DNA from: Acestrorhynchus altus
Taxonomy: Eukaryota > Chordata > Actinopteri > Characiformes > Acestrorhynchidae
Reading direction: 5' to 3'
Assembly: GCA_034509495.1 (NCBI GenBank)
Contig: CM067503.1
Location: 27,024,976-27,088,975, forward strand
Length of the DNA stretch: 64,000 nt
Part shown: piece after piece, positions 62,701 to 64,000 of the stretch
How the letters are laid out: each line of letters opens with the position of its first letter
Position numbering within the stretch: position 1 is the first letter of the stretch
Position numbers and translations under genes: made by a program
The notes under the pieces: generated by a model
Database searches by the model: none
What the model saw: the letters and a program-made list of their open reading frames with translations, nothing else
Told to the model about the DNA's origin: nothing

Positions 62701-62815
62701 CTTACCTGTGGGGTGAAGCTTTGGGATGTGGTGTAGAGAGATGCAGTGGAAGAAGAGAGGAGCAGAGTTTATCTTTAACTGATGGCTCAGGAGCTTGCCA
62801 AACATCTGCACATAC
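15401..62815 (-). CDS. tns3: tensin-3, partial (21 coding exons, 5' end outside window)
   Basis: Tensin-3 is a cytoplasmic focal-adhesion adaptor. Its C2 domain contacts membrane, SH2 binds phosphotyrosine partners and PTB binds beta-integrin NPxY tails (family knowledge). Joining 62706-62815, 61514-61574, 61357-61432, 61125-61254, 59499-59576, 57625-57711, 49262-50128, 41743-41852, 41134-41266, 40439-40510, 27251-27407, 26593-26936, 25307-25393, 25083-25214, 23251-23346, 22061-22138, 18686-18763, 17467-17635, 16960-17028, 15663-15692 and 15401-15545 gives 3,109 nt. That is one base finishing a codon, 1,035 residues and TAG, TAA or TGA at the end, all phases matching. Approximate domains in the visible protein: C2 15-165, linker 180-750, SH2 760-870, PTB 898-1035. 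TNS3 rather than TNS1/2/4 is shown by CNVWFL, VIFCALDPQDR and AEHDPEQPASAIVNFVSKVM. Teleosts have two tns3 copies; which one this is cannot be decided here. Confidence 0.96.
15663..15692 (-). CDS. tns3: tns3 30-nt microexon: PTB domain
   Basis: Sense strand TTCACAG acceptor and GTAAGT donor enclose 30 nt reading (R)WTKDGCLSA(K). Relatives have KWIKDGPSSK. Without it the flanking exons would still be in frame (30 is divisible by 3), but the PTB strand-loop would lose 10 residues. Confidence 0.92.
16322..16364. repeat. (AAT)n microsatellite in tns3 intron
   Basis: About 14 AAT units, between the last two large PTB introns' ends. Confidence 0.97.
16500..16832. mobile_element. short non-autonomous Tc1-like element (MITE)
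   Basis: TGCCCAAATGTTTGTGGACA at 16500 and, inverted, TGTCCAAATATGTTTGTCCA at 16799 are ends of a common fish Tc1 family. About 300 bases remain between them (GCTCCATCTAGAACTTTTGG, GGAAGTGATTTGG...) without coding text. A longer fragment of a related element lies at 24150-24590. Confidence 0.7.
16960..17028 (-). CDS. tns3: tns3 exon: PTB domain
   Basis: Sense strand TTCACAG acceptor and GTAATT donor. It reads LFFRRHYAVNTVIFCALDPQ then DR, against tensin-3 LFFRRHYPVNSVIFCALDPQDRK. Phase 2 in, phase 2 out, 69 nt. Confidence 0.97.
17467..17635 (-). CDS. tns3: tns3 exon: PTB domain N-terminal half
   Basis: Sense strand TTTCCAG acceptor and GTATGT donor. It reads CNVWFLGSVELESLTGVQAV and later STIVHFKVSAQGITLTDNQR. 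Tensin-3 has CNVWYLNSVEMESLTGHQAIQKA and VHFKVSAQGITLTDNQRK. CNVW and the ALDPQDR of the next exon distinguish it from tensin-1. Phase 1 in, phase 2 out, 169 nt. Confidence 0.98.
17790..18510 (+). mobile_element. internally deleted Tc1-like transposon with intact terminal repeats
   Basis: TTCAAAATTATTCAACCCCC at 17799 pairs with GGGGGTTGAATAATTTTGAA at 18480-18499, and TA dinucleotides flank. Inside, 18129-18311 reads MISLHKKGNGYKKIAKMLNI then PRDTIGSIICKFKAKGTVET, the transposase DNA-binding N-terminus. The whole catalytic domain is missing, so the copy (about 720 bases) can only move in trans. Confidence 0.88.
18686..18763 (-). CDS. tns3: tns3 exon: SH2-PTB spacer
   Basis: Sense strand CTTACAG acceptor and GTTTGT donor. 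It reads DPLEDFNESQQQTSTNSATE then LLKQGA, corresponding to DPLEEIAESSPQTAANSAAELLKQGAA. Phase 1 in and out, 78 nt. The introns on both sides each hold a Tc1 element. Confidence 0.95.
19290..20694 (+). mobile_element. inner Tc1-like transposon nested in the outer one
   Basis: CAGTGGAGGAAAAAAGTATT at 19290 pairs with AATACTTATTTCCTCCACTG at 20673-20692. The element is about 1.4 kb and interrupts the transposase of the outer element right after LQMPL. A TA follows the right end; the left flank reads TTG, a mutated target TA. Its own transposase starts MGKTNLLSKDVRDKIVDLHK at 19603. Confidence 0.9.
19603..20434 (+). pseudogene. Tc1-like transposase of the inner element, broken
   Basis: N-terminal helix-turn-helix text at 19603-19760, with a stop near 19762. 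C-terminal frame 19973-20434 reads STRRVWRKKNTEVDPKNTIP, then IKHGSGSIMFLGCFSSKGTG, QHNNDPKHIAKV and SPNLNPIENLWTELK. NDPKH carries the second catalytic Asp and IENLW the Glu. The usual about 34-residue spacing is shortened because a piece between AKV and MEWPSQ is missing. Inactive. Confidence 0.85.
20766..21274 (+). pseudogene. Tc1-like transposase of the outer element, broken
   Basis: Two overlapping frames (20766-21125, 21092-21274) hold the middle of a DD34E transposase. RTVRRMVVREVKSSPKLIER and WGYEVSQTTMRRCLHANKLF precede a frameshifted catalytic core (GGSVMLWACFSSNGPGNIVR). The N-terminal part is at 19183-19289, on the other side of the nested element. Confidence 0.8.
22061..22138 (-). 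CDS. tns3: tns3 exon: end of SH2
   Basis: Sense strand AATACAG acceptor and GTACTG donor. It reads SLTALVCQHSITPLALPCKL then IIPSR, matching SLTALVCQHSITPLALPCKLLIPER. Phase 1 in and out, 78 nt. Confidence 0.97.
22961..23140 (+). repeat. LINE-like 3' tail with a perfect hairpin
   Basis: GTACTTGTACAACTGTGTGC then ATGACAAATAAAC resembles 3' ends of fish non-LTR elements (usually TTGTACAATGACAATAAA). A 13-bp perfect stem (23008-23020 with 23025-23037, loop ACAG) lies upstream. Confidence 0.4.
23251..23346 (-). CDS. tns3: tns3 exon: SH2 domain
   Basis: Sense strand TGTGCAG acceptor and GTATGT donor. It reads VGDLTNELVRHFLIECTQKG then VRLKGCPNEPYFG, matching GDLANELVRHFLIECTPKGVRLKGCSNEPYFG. Phase 1 in and out, 96 nt. 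Confidence 0.97.
23769..23827. repeat. (GT)n microsatellite
   Basis: About 29 GT units in a tns3 intron, with an inverted CA-rich segment at 23650-23690. Confidence 0.97.
24150..24590 (+). pseudogene. Tc1-like transposase relic, C-terminal half
   Basis: Text from GTGGATGAGTCTGGATTTGG at 24186 (an ESR/DESGFG type motif) through GCACAAAGCAAGCCCCATAA at 24457 to CATCCAACATTAGTGTCTAG at 24566 follows the transposase of the family whose short copy is at 16500. Frames are broken; no inverted repeats found at the ends. Confidence 0.65.
25083..25214 (-). CDS. tns3: tns3 exon: SH2 core with phosphotyrosine-binding Arg
   Basis: Sense strand TCTTAG acceptor and GTTAGA donor. It reads AISVLKDKEPGSFIVRDSHS then FRGAYGLAMKVATPPPTIL. 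FIVRDS is the FLVRES-type motif, and its Arg should hold the phosphate of phosphotyrosine. All other residues of this loop agree with tensin-3. Phase 1 in and out, 132 nt. Confidence 0.98.
25307..25393 (-). CDS. tns3: tns3 exon: start of SH2
   Basis: Sense strand GAACAG acceptor and GTGAGC donor. It reads DPLSSKPDNAKFVQDTSKFW then YKPDISREQ, nearly identical to the tensin-3 KFVQDTSKFWYKADISREQ that opens the SH2 domain. Phase 1 in and out, 87 nt. Confidence 0.98.
25745..26260 (-). pseudogene. Tc1-like relic, minus strand
   Basis: AATCTAATAGCTGGTATTTC at 25760 matches the family at 495. The minus-strand frame 26194-25994 reads FDREHLDKEQEYWDNVLWTD then ESKV, the WxxVLWTDESK second-Asp motif, preceded by RKPLLNKK-like decayed text. 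Confidence 0.7.
26593..26936 (-). CDS. tns3: tns3 proline/serine-rich exon before SH2
   Basis: The acceptor CATCTAG (26938-26937) restores the frame from the previous phase-2 exon. The upstream TTTTAG at 26960-26959 would not. The text begins PIATHSWLESGSNTPLS, is rich in P, S and G, carries LEHSLLEAMEGLESLGLDG and LPQKRRG (tensin-3 has LPEKKRASEGD), and ends SPTGSTPSPG at a GTAGGA donor, phase 1. It is GC-richer than the surrounding introns. Confidence 0.93.
27251..27407 (-). CDS. tns3: tns3 linker exon
   Basis: Sense strand CTTGCAG acceptor and GTACTG donor. It reads ESRGFVDSMAHTPMSSDGDL, then a Ser/Pro-rich run ending NTPSPLPVSD. Phase 1 in, phase 2 out, 157 nt. It is also the first shared exon of the proposed short isoform that starts at 34572. 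Confidence 0.88.
27640..27785 (+). repeat. solo 3' tail of the L2-like LINE
   Basis: ATAAAGCTGCTCTGTGACAA then CTTCAGTTGTGAAAAGTGTG and ATACAAATACATTTTGATTT is the same as the 3' end of the LINE at 4477-6530 (there inverted). It is a 5'-truncated insertion into the tns3 intron. Confidence 0.75.
28188..28316. repeat. 43-bp minisatellite, three degenerate units
   Basis: Units begin at 28188 (GTGTATAATATGGGAATTCG), 28231 (GTGAATAATATAGGACTTGG) and 28274 (CCAAATGATATGAGAATCAG). Each contains GCCCAA/GCCTGA and a GCTTTT(C/G)CCAACAC-like end. Confidence 0.8.
28330..29560. other. tns3 intron, nothing recognised
   Basis: No exon, RNA gene or clear repeat family seen. Confidence 0.4.
29565..29805 (+). 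repeat. LINE (L2/CR1-like) 3' fragment
   Basis: Reads SFAVFKQRLKTHLFQYHLTH, the usual C-terminus of fish L2-type ORF2 (VFKRRLKTHLF), and ends GTCAAATTCAGTAAATGTAA ATGTA, a typical short repeat tail. It is 5' truncated. Confidence 0.75.
29806..30712. other. tns3 intron, nothing recognised
   Basis: No exon or repeat family recognised. Confidence 0.4.
30715..31035. repeat. cluster of simple repeats: (GT)n(GA)n, poly-C/(CA)n, (GT)n(GAGT)n
   Basis: (GT)n 30715-30739, (GA)n 30744-30765, C13 at 30877-30889 leading into (CA)n to 30905, then (GT)n 30953-30999 grading into GAGT units to 31024 and GA to 31040. Confidence 0.95.
31490..32110 (+). pseudogene. Tc1-like transposase relic
   Basis: Plus-strand text reads LSKKKSSDQDWSGKMCFVQM then NPKFSYLVTV, a decayed W..VLWTDESKF segment, followed by TTVKHCGENVMVGGRFAAAQ (usually TVKHGGGSVMVWG). 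The flank AGATGTCAAAGTGCAGCATC is shared with the copy at 58600. Inactive. Confidence 0.7.
32111..32867. other. tns3 intron, nothing recognised
   Basis: No exon or repeat family recognised beyond the end of the Tc1 relic. Confidence 0.4.
32868..32933. repeat. (CTCTCACT)-type pyrimidine repeat
   Basis: Four to five units of CACTCTCTCTCT. It creates long Ser/Leu frames in all plus-strand phases. Confidence 0.9.
33664..33779. repeat. (GT)n(GAGT)n(GA)n ending in a 20-G run
   Basis: (GT)n 33664-33711, GAGT units to 33731, GA-rich to 33759, then twenty G at 33760-33779. Long G runs are error-prone, so the exact length is uncertain. Confidence 0.95.
34376..34488. repeat. (AC)n microsatellite beside the candidate alternative first exon
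   Basis: About 37 AC units to 34450, then ACAGAC interruptions. On the tns3 sense strand it is a (GT)n tract starting about 70 bases after the candidate donor at 34556. Confidence 0.97.
34555..34574. repeat. 20-bp direct repeat, copy 1 (over candidate start codon and donor)
   Basis: ACCTAGAGAAGCAGTCATGA here is identical to 35328-35347. It covers the ATG, the five coding codons and the splice junction of the candidate internal exon. Confidence 0.9.
34557..34860 (-). promoter_or_regulatory. tns3: candidate internal first exon / alternative promoter of tns3 (SH2-PTB short isoform)
   Basis: On the sense strand a purine-rich, TATA-poor leader (GAGAGAGGGG-type runs at about 34800-34850) leads to CTTCATCATGACTGCTTCTC, then TAG|GTATGTG. 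The 16 coding bases at 34572-34557 give MTASL plus one base (phase 1). The next tns3 exon in transcription order (27407) needs exactly phase 1, giving MTASLESRGFVDS and then the normal frame. The predicted protein is 466 residues: end of linker, SH2 and PTB. A 4-codon upstream ORF (34600-34586) ends 13 bases before the ATG. The transcription start is not determined. Short SH2-PTB tensins are known for tensin-1 and TNS4 (recalled, not checked), so the design is plausible. Confidence 0.5.
35328..35347. repeat. 20-bp direct repeat, copy 2
   Basis: Identical to 34555-34574, 773 bases away. The sense strand again gives ATGACTGCTTCTCTAG|GT, but the flanks are unrelated and the donor continues GTGCTT. 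Confidence 0.9.
35480..35870 (+). mobile_element. Tc1-like relic split by (TA)n
   Basis: TTTTGAGGAAAAGTTTAGGA at 35503 and GAATTCTGCATGGAGGAATG at 35722 belong to the family also at 31.5 and 58.0 kb. A TA repeat sits where most of the transposase should be. Confidence 0.6.
35642..35696. repeat. (TA)n microsatellite
   Basis: About 27 TA units; self-complementary, able to form a hairpin. Confidence 0.97.
36124..36214. repeat. (GGAC)n(AGAC)n compound tetranucleotide
   Basis: Eight GGAC units switch cleanly to about fifteen AGAC units, as expected from one point change spread by slippage. Confidence 0.97.
36240..36715 (+). pseudogene. Tc1-like transposase relic, N-terminal part
   Basis: The frame 36332-36568 reads MGDIPEFKRGQIVGARLAGT then SVTKTASLCDVSRATVSRVM and GRKRKLSERD, the paired-type helix-turn-helix and GRKxKLSERD linker of a Tc1 transposase. 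It is followed after a stop by unrelated short text, then GTTTCAGTTTCATTGTCCAA CCCC, the element's terminal repeat. The catalytic core is deleted. Confidence 0.85.
36716..38295. other. tns3 intron, nothing recognised
   Basis: AT-rich; no exon or family assigned. Confidence 0.4.
38309..38884 (+). pseudogene. Rex3-like reverse transcriptase, first fragment
   Basis: Reads PLEWQTGVVVPLFKKGDRRV, then NYRGITLLSLPGKVYARVLE, EEQCGFRPGRGTLDQLYTLR, FVDLEKAFDRVPRGTLWGVL (palm Asp) and GLRQGCPLSPVLF. One T is missing near 38876: the text should continue into the FADD catalytic box but is read as LLLQMM. The catalytic YADD-type motif is therefore destroyed by a single-base deletion. Confidence 0.9.
38880..39665 (+). 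pseudogene. Rex3-like reverse transcriptase, C-terminal fragment
   Basis: After the frameshift the sequence stays open to its normal stop: ADDVVLMASSGQDLQQALER, CEAAGMRISTSKSEAMVLDR, QVEEFKYLGVLFTSGGEKER, YVPTLTYGHELWVMTERTRS, RRPRGRPRTRWRDYVSRLAW and the terminal LLRLLPPRPGPG. The long open frame indicates recent insertion. Confidence 0.92.
39676..39702. repeat. (GATG)n LINE tail
   Basis: About six GATG units directly after the LINE stop region. Confidence 0.95.
39817..39885. repeat. (CA)n with CAGA interruptions
   Basis: Imperfect CA repeat with regularly spaced ACAGAC. Confidence 0.9.
40127..40390. mobile_element. possible Tc1-like/MITE relic
   Basis: TTTCAGAAAAAATTAAGAGA at 40131 resembles the ends of fish Tc1-type elements (ATTAAGAGACCACTG). 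The region is otherwise AT-rich and lies just 3' of exon 40439 in the gene's direction. Confidence 0.35.
40439..40510 (-). CDS. tns3: tns3 linker exon
   Basis: Sense strand TTTTTCCAG acceptor and GTAAAC donor. It reads AKSVYDFSCSPQASTQHLLS then RTQK. Conservation is weak, but the 72 nt are phase 1 in and out, which connects the flanking exons without a stop. Confidence 0.82.
41134..41266 (-). CDS. tns3: tns3 linker exon
   Basis: Sense strand TATATCAG acceptor and GTAAGT donor. It reads YGGLYGSDTVDNGEF and, near the end, PSTPAFPVSPPTPYG. The last part corresponds to tensin-3 STPAFPVSPETPYV, a conserved proline-rich island. Phase 0 in, phase 1 out, 133 nt. Confidence 0.92.
41743..41852 (-). 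CDS. tns3: tns3 linker exon with microsatellite acceptor
   Basis: On the sense strand a (CT)n tract runs directly into CAG, then an open 110-nt segment reads WRHRQISDVSNQAAFRSPAG and DLLPMSPKPALSKPSQ, then CAG|GTCCTC. Phase 1 in and phase 0 out are exactly what the neighbouring exons need. The Ser/Pro-rich text fits the linker, but this part of tensin-3 is poorly conserved and the donor is not strong, so support is mainly phase and openness. Confidence 0.7.
41855..41906. repeat. (GA)n microsatellite acting as splice pyrimidine tract
   Basis: On the tns3 sense strand this is (CT)n ending in CTCAG, directly at the acceptor of exon 41743-41852. Confidence 0.9.
42141..42202. repeat. (GT)n microsatellite
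   Basis: About 31 GT units in a tns3 intron. Confidence 0.97.
42203..43740. other. tns3 intron, nothing recognised
   Basis: AT-rich, with no exon or repeat family assigned. Confidence 0.4.
43749..43817. repeat. (ATT)n microsatellite
   Basis: About 22 ATT units. Confidence 0.97.
43818..45650. other. tns3 intron, nothing recognised
   Basis: AT-rich, with no exon or repeat family assigned. Confidence 0.4.
45733..46661 (+). pseudogene. LINE apurinic endonuclease domain, frameshifted
   Basis: Two overlapping frames (45733-46071 and 45897-46661) together hold the exonuclease-endonuclease-phosphatase fold. TETW carries the metal-binding Glu and GDFN the catalytic Asp/Asn. The switch occurs near 45900. 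The SDH box is lost (TPLDFMSF in its place). Confidence 0.85.
46703..47523 (+). pseudogene. LINE reverse transcriptase, C-terminal remnants
   Basis: Several frames: DVSSWMAAHHLKLNPSKTEL (46703-46921), SLGAVVDDQLLFSAHVANLT then SCRFHLYNIRRIRPFLSREA (46848-47276), and MAMVKSRAVPRALRPSSTAQ with HASRLFSVLK (47326-47523). These are the thumb and C-terminal conserved blocks of L2/CR1-type ORF2, with frameshifts between them. Confidence 0.88.
47565..47690 (-). repeat. solo 3' tail of L2-like LINE
   Basis: CAGAGCAGCTTTACAGAAAT C and AAAATGATCAACAACACA match 4530-4580, in the same orientation as that LINE (minus). It is followed by (CA)n-rich sequence to 47735. Confidence 0.7.
48200..48935 (-). pseudogene. 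Tc1-like element, right part, with minus-strand transposase
   Basis: Minus-strand frames: 48752-48528 reads MTKEISEEIRRRVIDAHQPR then YKTFSKVFKLHQSTVRQIVY KWRK (helix-turn-helix). 48535-48341 continues into HGRGTRRMPLLSKKNTVAYL and ends near the DEDH-type text. The end AGGTTCACATACTTTTGCCA at 48863 is the family's terminal repeat. It is the same family as 1-250/646-1345. The catalytic half is mostly missing. Confidence 0.82.
49262..50128 (-). CDS. tns3: tns3 large linker exon
   Basis: A long Ser/Thr/Glu-rich disordered exon with no stop for about 290 codons. It contains tensin-3 hallmarks in order: SVSSDSGLSSNS, ERETDILDDED, TGFQTHMWVRQQQLV and DIDQSIEQLNQLILDLDPEF then EPVPT. It ends at a GTAAGA donor in phase 1. 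The 5' edge is either after CCCCCAG (50128, phase 1) or after GTAAGCAG (50120, phase 0). The first fits direct joining to the 57625 exon, which leaves phase 1. Human tensin-3 is also disordered here and carries many phosphorylation sites; none can be assigned from this sequence. Confidence 0.96.
50170..51360. other. tns3 intron, nothing recognised
   Basis: Includes a short (TA)n at 50487-50509; no exon recognised. Confidence 0.4.
51366..51605. repeat. degenerate TTAGGG/GGTTA-like array
   Basis: Repeated GGTTATGG, TTAGGGTTAG, GGTTAAGG and GGGTTATG words on the plus strand with frequent one-base changes. Looks like an eroded telomere-type or GGTTA satellite tract. Confidence 0.65.
51606..53760. 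other. tns3 intron, nothing recognised
   Basis: No exon encoding the conserved post-C2 segment seen in other tensins could be found here, nor elsewhere between 50128 and 57625. Confidence 0.4.
53768..54030 (-). promoter_or_regulatory. possible second internal first exon in tns3 intron
   Basis: Sense-strand text is unique and GA-rich, like the 34.6-kb leader. It starts near a poly-C/CT tract (54029-54054) and ends CTGAAG|GTTAGA at 53768. It contains short ATG frames (one reading MDPSCQVYRKI) that stop inside. It may be a non-coding first exon for an isoform starting at a Met inside the large linker exon. Evidence is composition plus one possible donor only. Confidence 0.2.
54162..54259. repeat. 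(CA)n with CACG units
   Basis: About 29 CA units followed by CGCA/CACACACG variants. Confidence 0.96.
54464..54522. repeat. (GT)n microsatellite
   Basis: About 28 GT units, 245 bases from the inverted (CA)n at 54162. Confidence 0.96.
54523..55920. other. tns3 intron, nothing recognised
   Basis: No exon or repeat family assigned. Confidence 0.4.
55930..56165. mobile_element. Tc1-like terminal fragment / MITE
   Basis: GGCCAAAATGTAGGGGTGCC then TAAACTTTTGCTCAAAAGC resembles the terminal region of a Tc1 family (TAGGGGTGCCCAAACTTTTG). No coding text. Confidence 0.5.
56166..57620. other. tns3 intron, nothing recognised
   Basis: No exon or repeat family assigned. Confidence 0.4.
57625..57711 (-). 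CDS. tns3: tns3 exon: end of C2
   Basis: Sense strand GCATAAAG acceptor (weak pyrimidine tract) and GTACTG donor. It reads GSDGWRNSSAVIIDYDTVDP then LVHWDSATE, matching VIVDYNTTDPLIRWDSYEN at the C2 boundary. Phase 1 in and out, 87 nt. A competing AG four bases downstream would shift the frame, so the upstream AG is preferred. Confidence 0.93.
58000..59145 (+). mobile_element. Tc1-like transposon relic
   Basis: GAGATGTTAGGACACCCTCA at 58010 and AGGGTGTCCTAACTTTTTCC at 58944 are inverted terminal sequences. In between: AAAACAATTAGAAATCCATT, GCAGCATCTACCATCAAAAA and ACTTTGCCAGAGAACATCTA (REHL in related transposases), all out of frame with one another. An additional end GGGGTGTCCAACATTTTCCC at 59108 suggests a second, overlapping fragment. 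Confidence 0.72.
59153..59240. mobile_element. Sleeping Beauty-type Tc1 terminal repeat fragment
   Basis: ACAGTTAAGGTTGGAAGTTT then ACATGCACTTATG resembles the salmonid-type Tc1 inverted repeat (CAGTTGAAGTCGGAAGTTTA). Only this end is visible. Confidence 0.6.
59499..59576 (-). CDS. tns3: tns3 exon: C2 domain
   Basis: Sense strand CCCTAG acceptor and GTATGT donor. It reads DPRFPENGEVEVVFSESMER then IPGFPQ, equivalent to tensin DDRFPDYGKVELVFSATPEKIQG. Phase 1 in and out, 78 nt. Confidence 0.95.
60085..60260 (+). repeat. tRNA-derived SINE
   Basis: Contains pol III-like boxes: GGCCTGATGGTTAGGGACC (A-box region, 60109-60127) and GGTTCGAATCC (B box, 60150-60160). A body with TTGAGCAAGGCAATGAACTC then CCCAGCTGCTCCCCGGGTGC (V-SINE-like) follows. 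Not a functional tRNA: no acceptor stem closes. Confidence 0.85.
60261..61120. other. tns3 intron, nothing recognised
   Basis: AT-rich with a short (AAAT)n at 60510-60532; no exon recognised. Confidence 0.4.
61125..61254 (-). CDS. tns3: tns3 exon: C2 domain core
   Basis: Sense strand TTTGCAG acceptor and GTATAC donor. It reads IVCYHKDVAKRTRDLIFRVQ then FHTGTLHG and LFHKEDLDVANK. Tensins have CYHKKYRSATRDVIFRLQ, FHTGAVQG and FGKEDLDNASK here, so alignment is continuous. The 130 nt run from phase 0 to phase 1. Confidence 0.96.
61357..61432 (-). CDS. tns3: tns3 exon: C2 domain
   Basis: Sense strand CTCTTCAG acceptor and GTGAGG donor. It reads QIAVGQTDRVYFALKP then LQLLKGDIM, corresponding to the family's AQLLKGDVM strand of the C2 beta sandwich. 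The 76 nt are one completing base plus 25 codons, so it exits in phase 0. Confidence 0.93.
61514..61574 (-). CDS. tns3: tns3 exon: C2 domain
   Basis: Sense strand TTTTAG acceptor and GTAAGA donor. With the carried G it reads VCQLFLRVYQGTQTVCTTGV, matching tensin-3 VCRPFLKLYQAMQPVYTSG. It exits in phase 2 (codon CA+T). The length is 61 nt. The acceptor lies next to an AAAT/AAAC/GTTA tetranucleotide tract at 61577-61650, so the upstream intron has almost no classical pyrimidine tract. Confidence 0.9.
61577..61655. repeat. (AAAT)n(AAAC)n(TTAG)n compound tetranucleotide
   Basis: Three successive tetranucleotide motifs directly upstream (sense strand) of the acceptor at 61575. Confidence 0.9.
61660..62635. 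other. tns3 intron, nothing recognised
   Basis: No exon or repeat family assigned. Confidence 0.4.
62640..62698. repeat. (GT)n microsatellite = intronic (CA)n next to a tns3 donor
   Basis: On the sense strand the intron begins GTAAGAAACACACACA and continues as about 29 CA units. Confidence 0.97.
62706..62815 (-). CDS. tns3: tns3 exon: end of PTP-like module / start of C2
   Basis: Flanked on the sense strand by TTCAG acceptor and GTAAGA donor. It enters with one base that completes a codon (Arg in relatives) and reads YVQMFGKLL...INSAPLFFHCISLH, matching the tensin YVQFLSGLL/PLFLHFVILH segment that leads from the phosphatase-like domain into C2. It exits in phase 1. A (CA)n tract begins 7 bases inside the following intron. 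The exon before it, which should end in the conserved QPSQKR stretch, was not found up to 64000 and probably lies outside. Confidence 0.92.
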
Positions 62816-63108
62816 CTGAACCACACACAACATCGTCAATCTCCACAGCCAACAGCCAAGTGGATCACATTCTCTCAACACAAACAGAAACAGACATTGA
62901 AATCTCTGCTTGAAATAGTTGGTGCTTCTTAAGAAAAACAAAAGAATTGTGTGAACTTTAAGATGTATGGCATGAAATACAATTCTTCTTTGGATAAAAC
63001 AGAAAGGAAAAGAAAGAGAGAGGGGATGGAAATAAGAGAGAGAAGAAAAACAAAGGTGTAATAAATATGTGTTCAATACAATTAGGCACAAAAATGTGGT
63101 TTAATATT

Positions 63109-63110
<2 letters not shown>
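62816..63110. other. tns3 intron, nothing recognised
   Basis: The pyrimidine-rich acceptor region for exon 62815 is at 62816-62835; no further exon seen. Confidence 0.4.

Positions 63111-63112
<2 letters not shown>

Positions 63113-63161
<49 letters not shown>
63113..63161. repeat. (GA)n microsatellite
   Basis: About 24 GA units ending in a short GT tract. Confidence 0.97.
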
Positions 63162-63164
<3 letters not shown>

Positions 63165-63618
63165 GAGTGTGTGTGTGTCTAGGTGCTTTATGAAAATTAA
63201 AGTGTTTGTGTATTCAGTCGAATCTATACAAAGAGAAACAATCCAAGACTGAAAGCTTAAAAAGAAGAAACTGTAAGAGTGAGAGGAAAGTAAGAGAAAA
63301 GAAGTGTTGACTTCATAGCATACACAGCTGTACCCATCAGCTGATCACATGATGTGACCTCAAATTACATTTAAAGCCCCCCCCCCACCTGTGACTAAGT
63401 TGTTGACGCAAGGCCAGCTGACAAATTCAAAGACTGGAAGTAACAGTACAGCTTTGTCAAACCTTGTGAGCATTTCTCCACTGTAAAGCCAGATAAACAC
63501 AGAGGTGATGAGACATTTAAAGAGGTACAGCTTGCCTTTTCTGGGATGGAGTTATCAGCATAGCCATCTTATCACTGTAGAACCTCTTTATAACATAGCA
63601 GTCCAAAGCCTGCTCTTC

Positions 63619-63619
<1 letters not shown>

Positions 63620-63656
<37 letters not shown>
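63620..63656. repeat. (GA)n microsatellite
   Basis: About 17 GA units. Confidence 0.96.
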
Positions 63657-63657
<1 letters not shown>

Positions 63658-64000
63658 CAGGTAATTCTAATGATTACAGTCCTGATAAATCATTAAATAG
63701 ATGTGTGTCACTGATTCACAGTCACTCTTGGGCCCACCCATAGCATACTCAAATATTAAAAATCTTAAATAAAATATAAATGTCTTTTCCTTAGGGCAAA
63801 ATTATCAAATATTAAAATAAATTATGGTATAAGAAAAATAATGTCTTCCTACAACAGTGTCTATCAAGTGTAAACCAGCTTGTAGCAGACTAGCAGCAGT
63901 TCCTTGACACCTAATTAAACAGTTCTGGTATGACAGCATCTGAGGGATATTATCTGTTTGTGTATCTTGGGCTCTGGAAATGCAGAAATTGTGAAAAACC
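63657..64000. other. tns3 intron, nothing recognised
   Basis: No tensin exon found up to the window edge. Confidence 0.4.

Overview
This is a window of vertebrate nuclear DNA, almost certainly from a teleost fish. Coding sequence is split into small exons with GT-AG introns, microsatellites (CA/GT, GA/CT, AAT, TA and tetranucleotides) are very abundant, and there are many decayed Tc1/mariner copies, L2/CR1-like and Rex3-like LINEs and tRNA-derived SINE pieces. The repeat mix would fit an ostariophysan (catfish, characin or gymnotiform), but that is inference only.

One protein-coding gene is supported: tensin-3 (tns3), on the minus strand. Twenty-one coding exons can be traced from 62815 (5') to the stop codon at 15401 (3'). 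Every splice phase agrees, and the 3,109 coding bases read through as 1,035 residues plus stop. In order the exons encode: the end of the PTP-like module and its PTEN-type C2 domain (62.8-57.6 kb); a long disordered linker with the conserved tensin-3 segments DRETDILDDE-like, WVRQQQ and DIDQSIEQLN (50.1-26.6 kb); the SH2 domain (25.4-18.7 kb); and the C-terminal PTB domain (17.6-15.4 kb). The first exons lie beyond the right edge. The product is expected to be a focal-adhesion adaptor joining integrin tails and tyrosine-phosphorylated partners to actin.

The most interesting candidate is an internal first exon near 34.56-34.86 kb, minus strand. It has a purine-rich leader, a 4-codon upstream ORF and an ATG (MTASL) with a consensus donor whose phase fits the next tns3 exon exactly. 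This predicts a 466-residue short isoform with only the end of the linker plus SH2-PTB. A weaker second candidate sits near 53.77-54.03 kb.

Layout: 0-1.35 kb, a Tc1 copy interrupted by another; 3.2-3.7 kb, Tc1 relic; 4.2-6.6 kb, an L2-like LINE with an esterase-type ORF1 remnant inside a Tc1 relic; 9.2-10.6 and 13.4-14.7 kb, Tc1 relics downstream of tns3; 15.4-62.8 kb, tns3, whose introns hold a nested Tc1 pair (18.87-21.68 kb), a 5'-truncated Rex3-like LINE with target-site duplication (38.3-39.7 kb), an internally deleted L2/CR1-like LINE (45.65-47.5 kb), several more Tc1 relics, a 43-bp minisatellite and a degenerate TTAGGG-like array. I saw no CRISPR array, rRNA, functional tRNA or prokaryote-type operon, and nothing that looks like a new enzymatic system.
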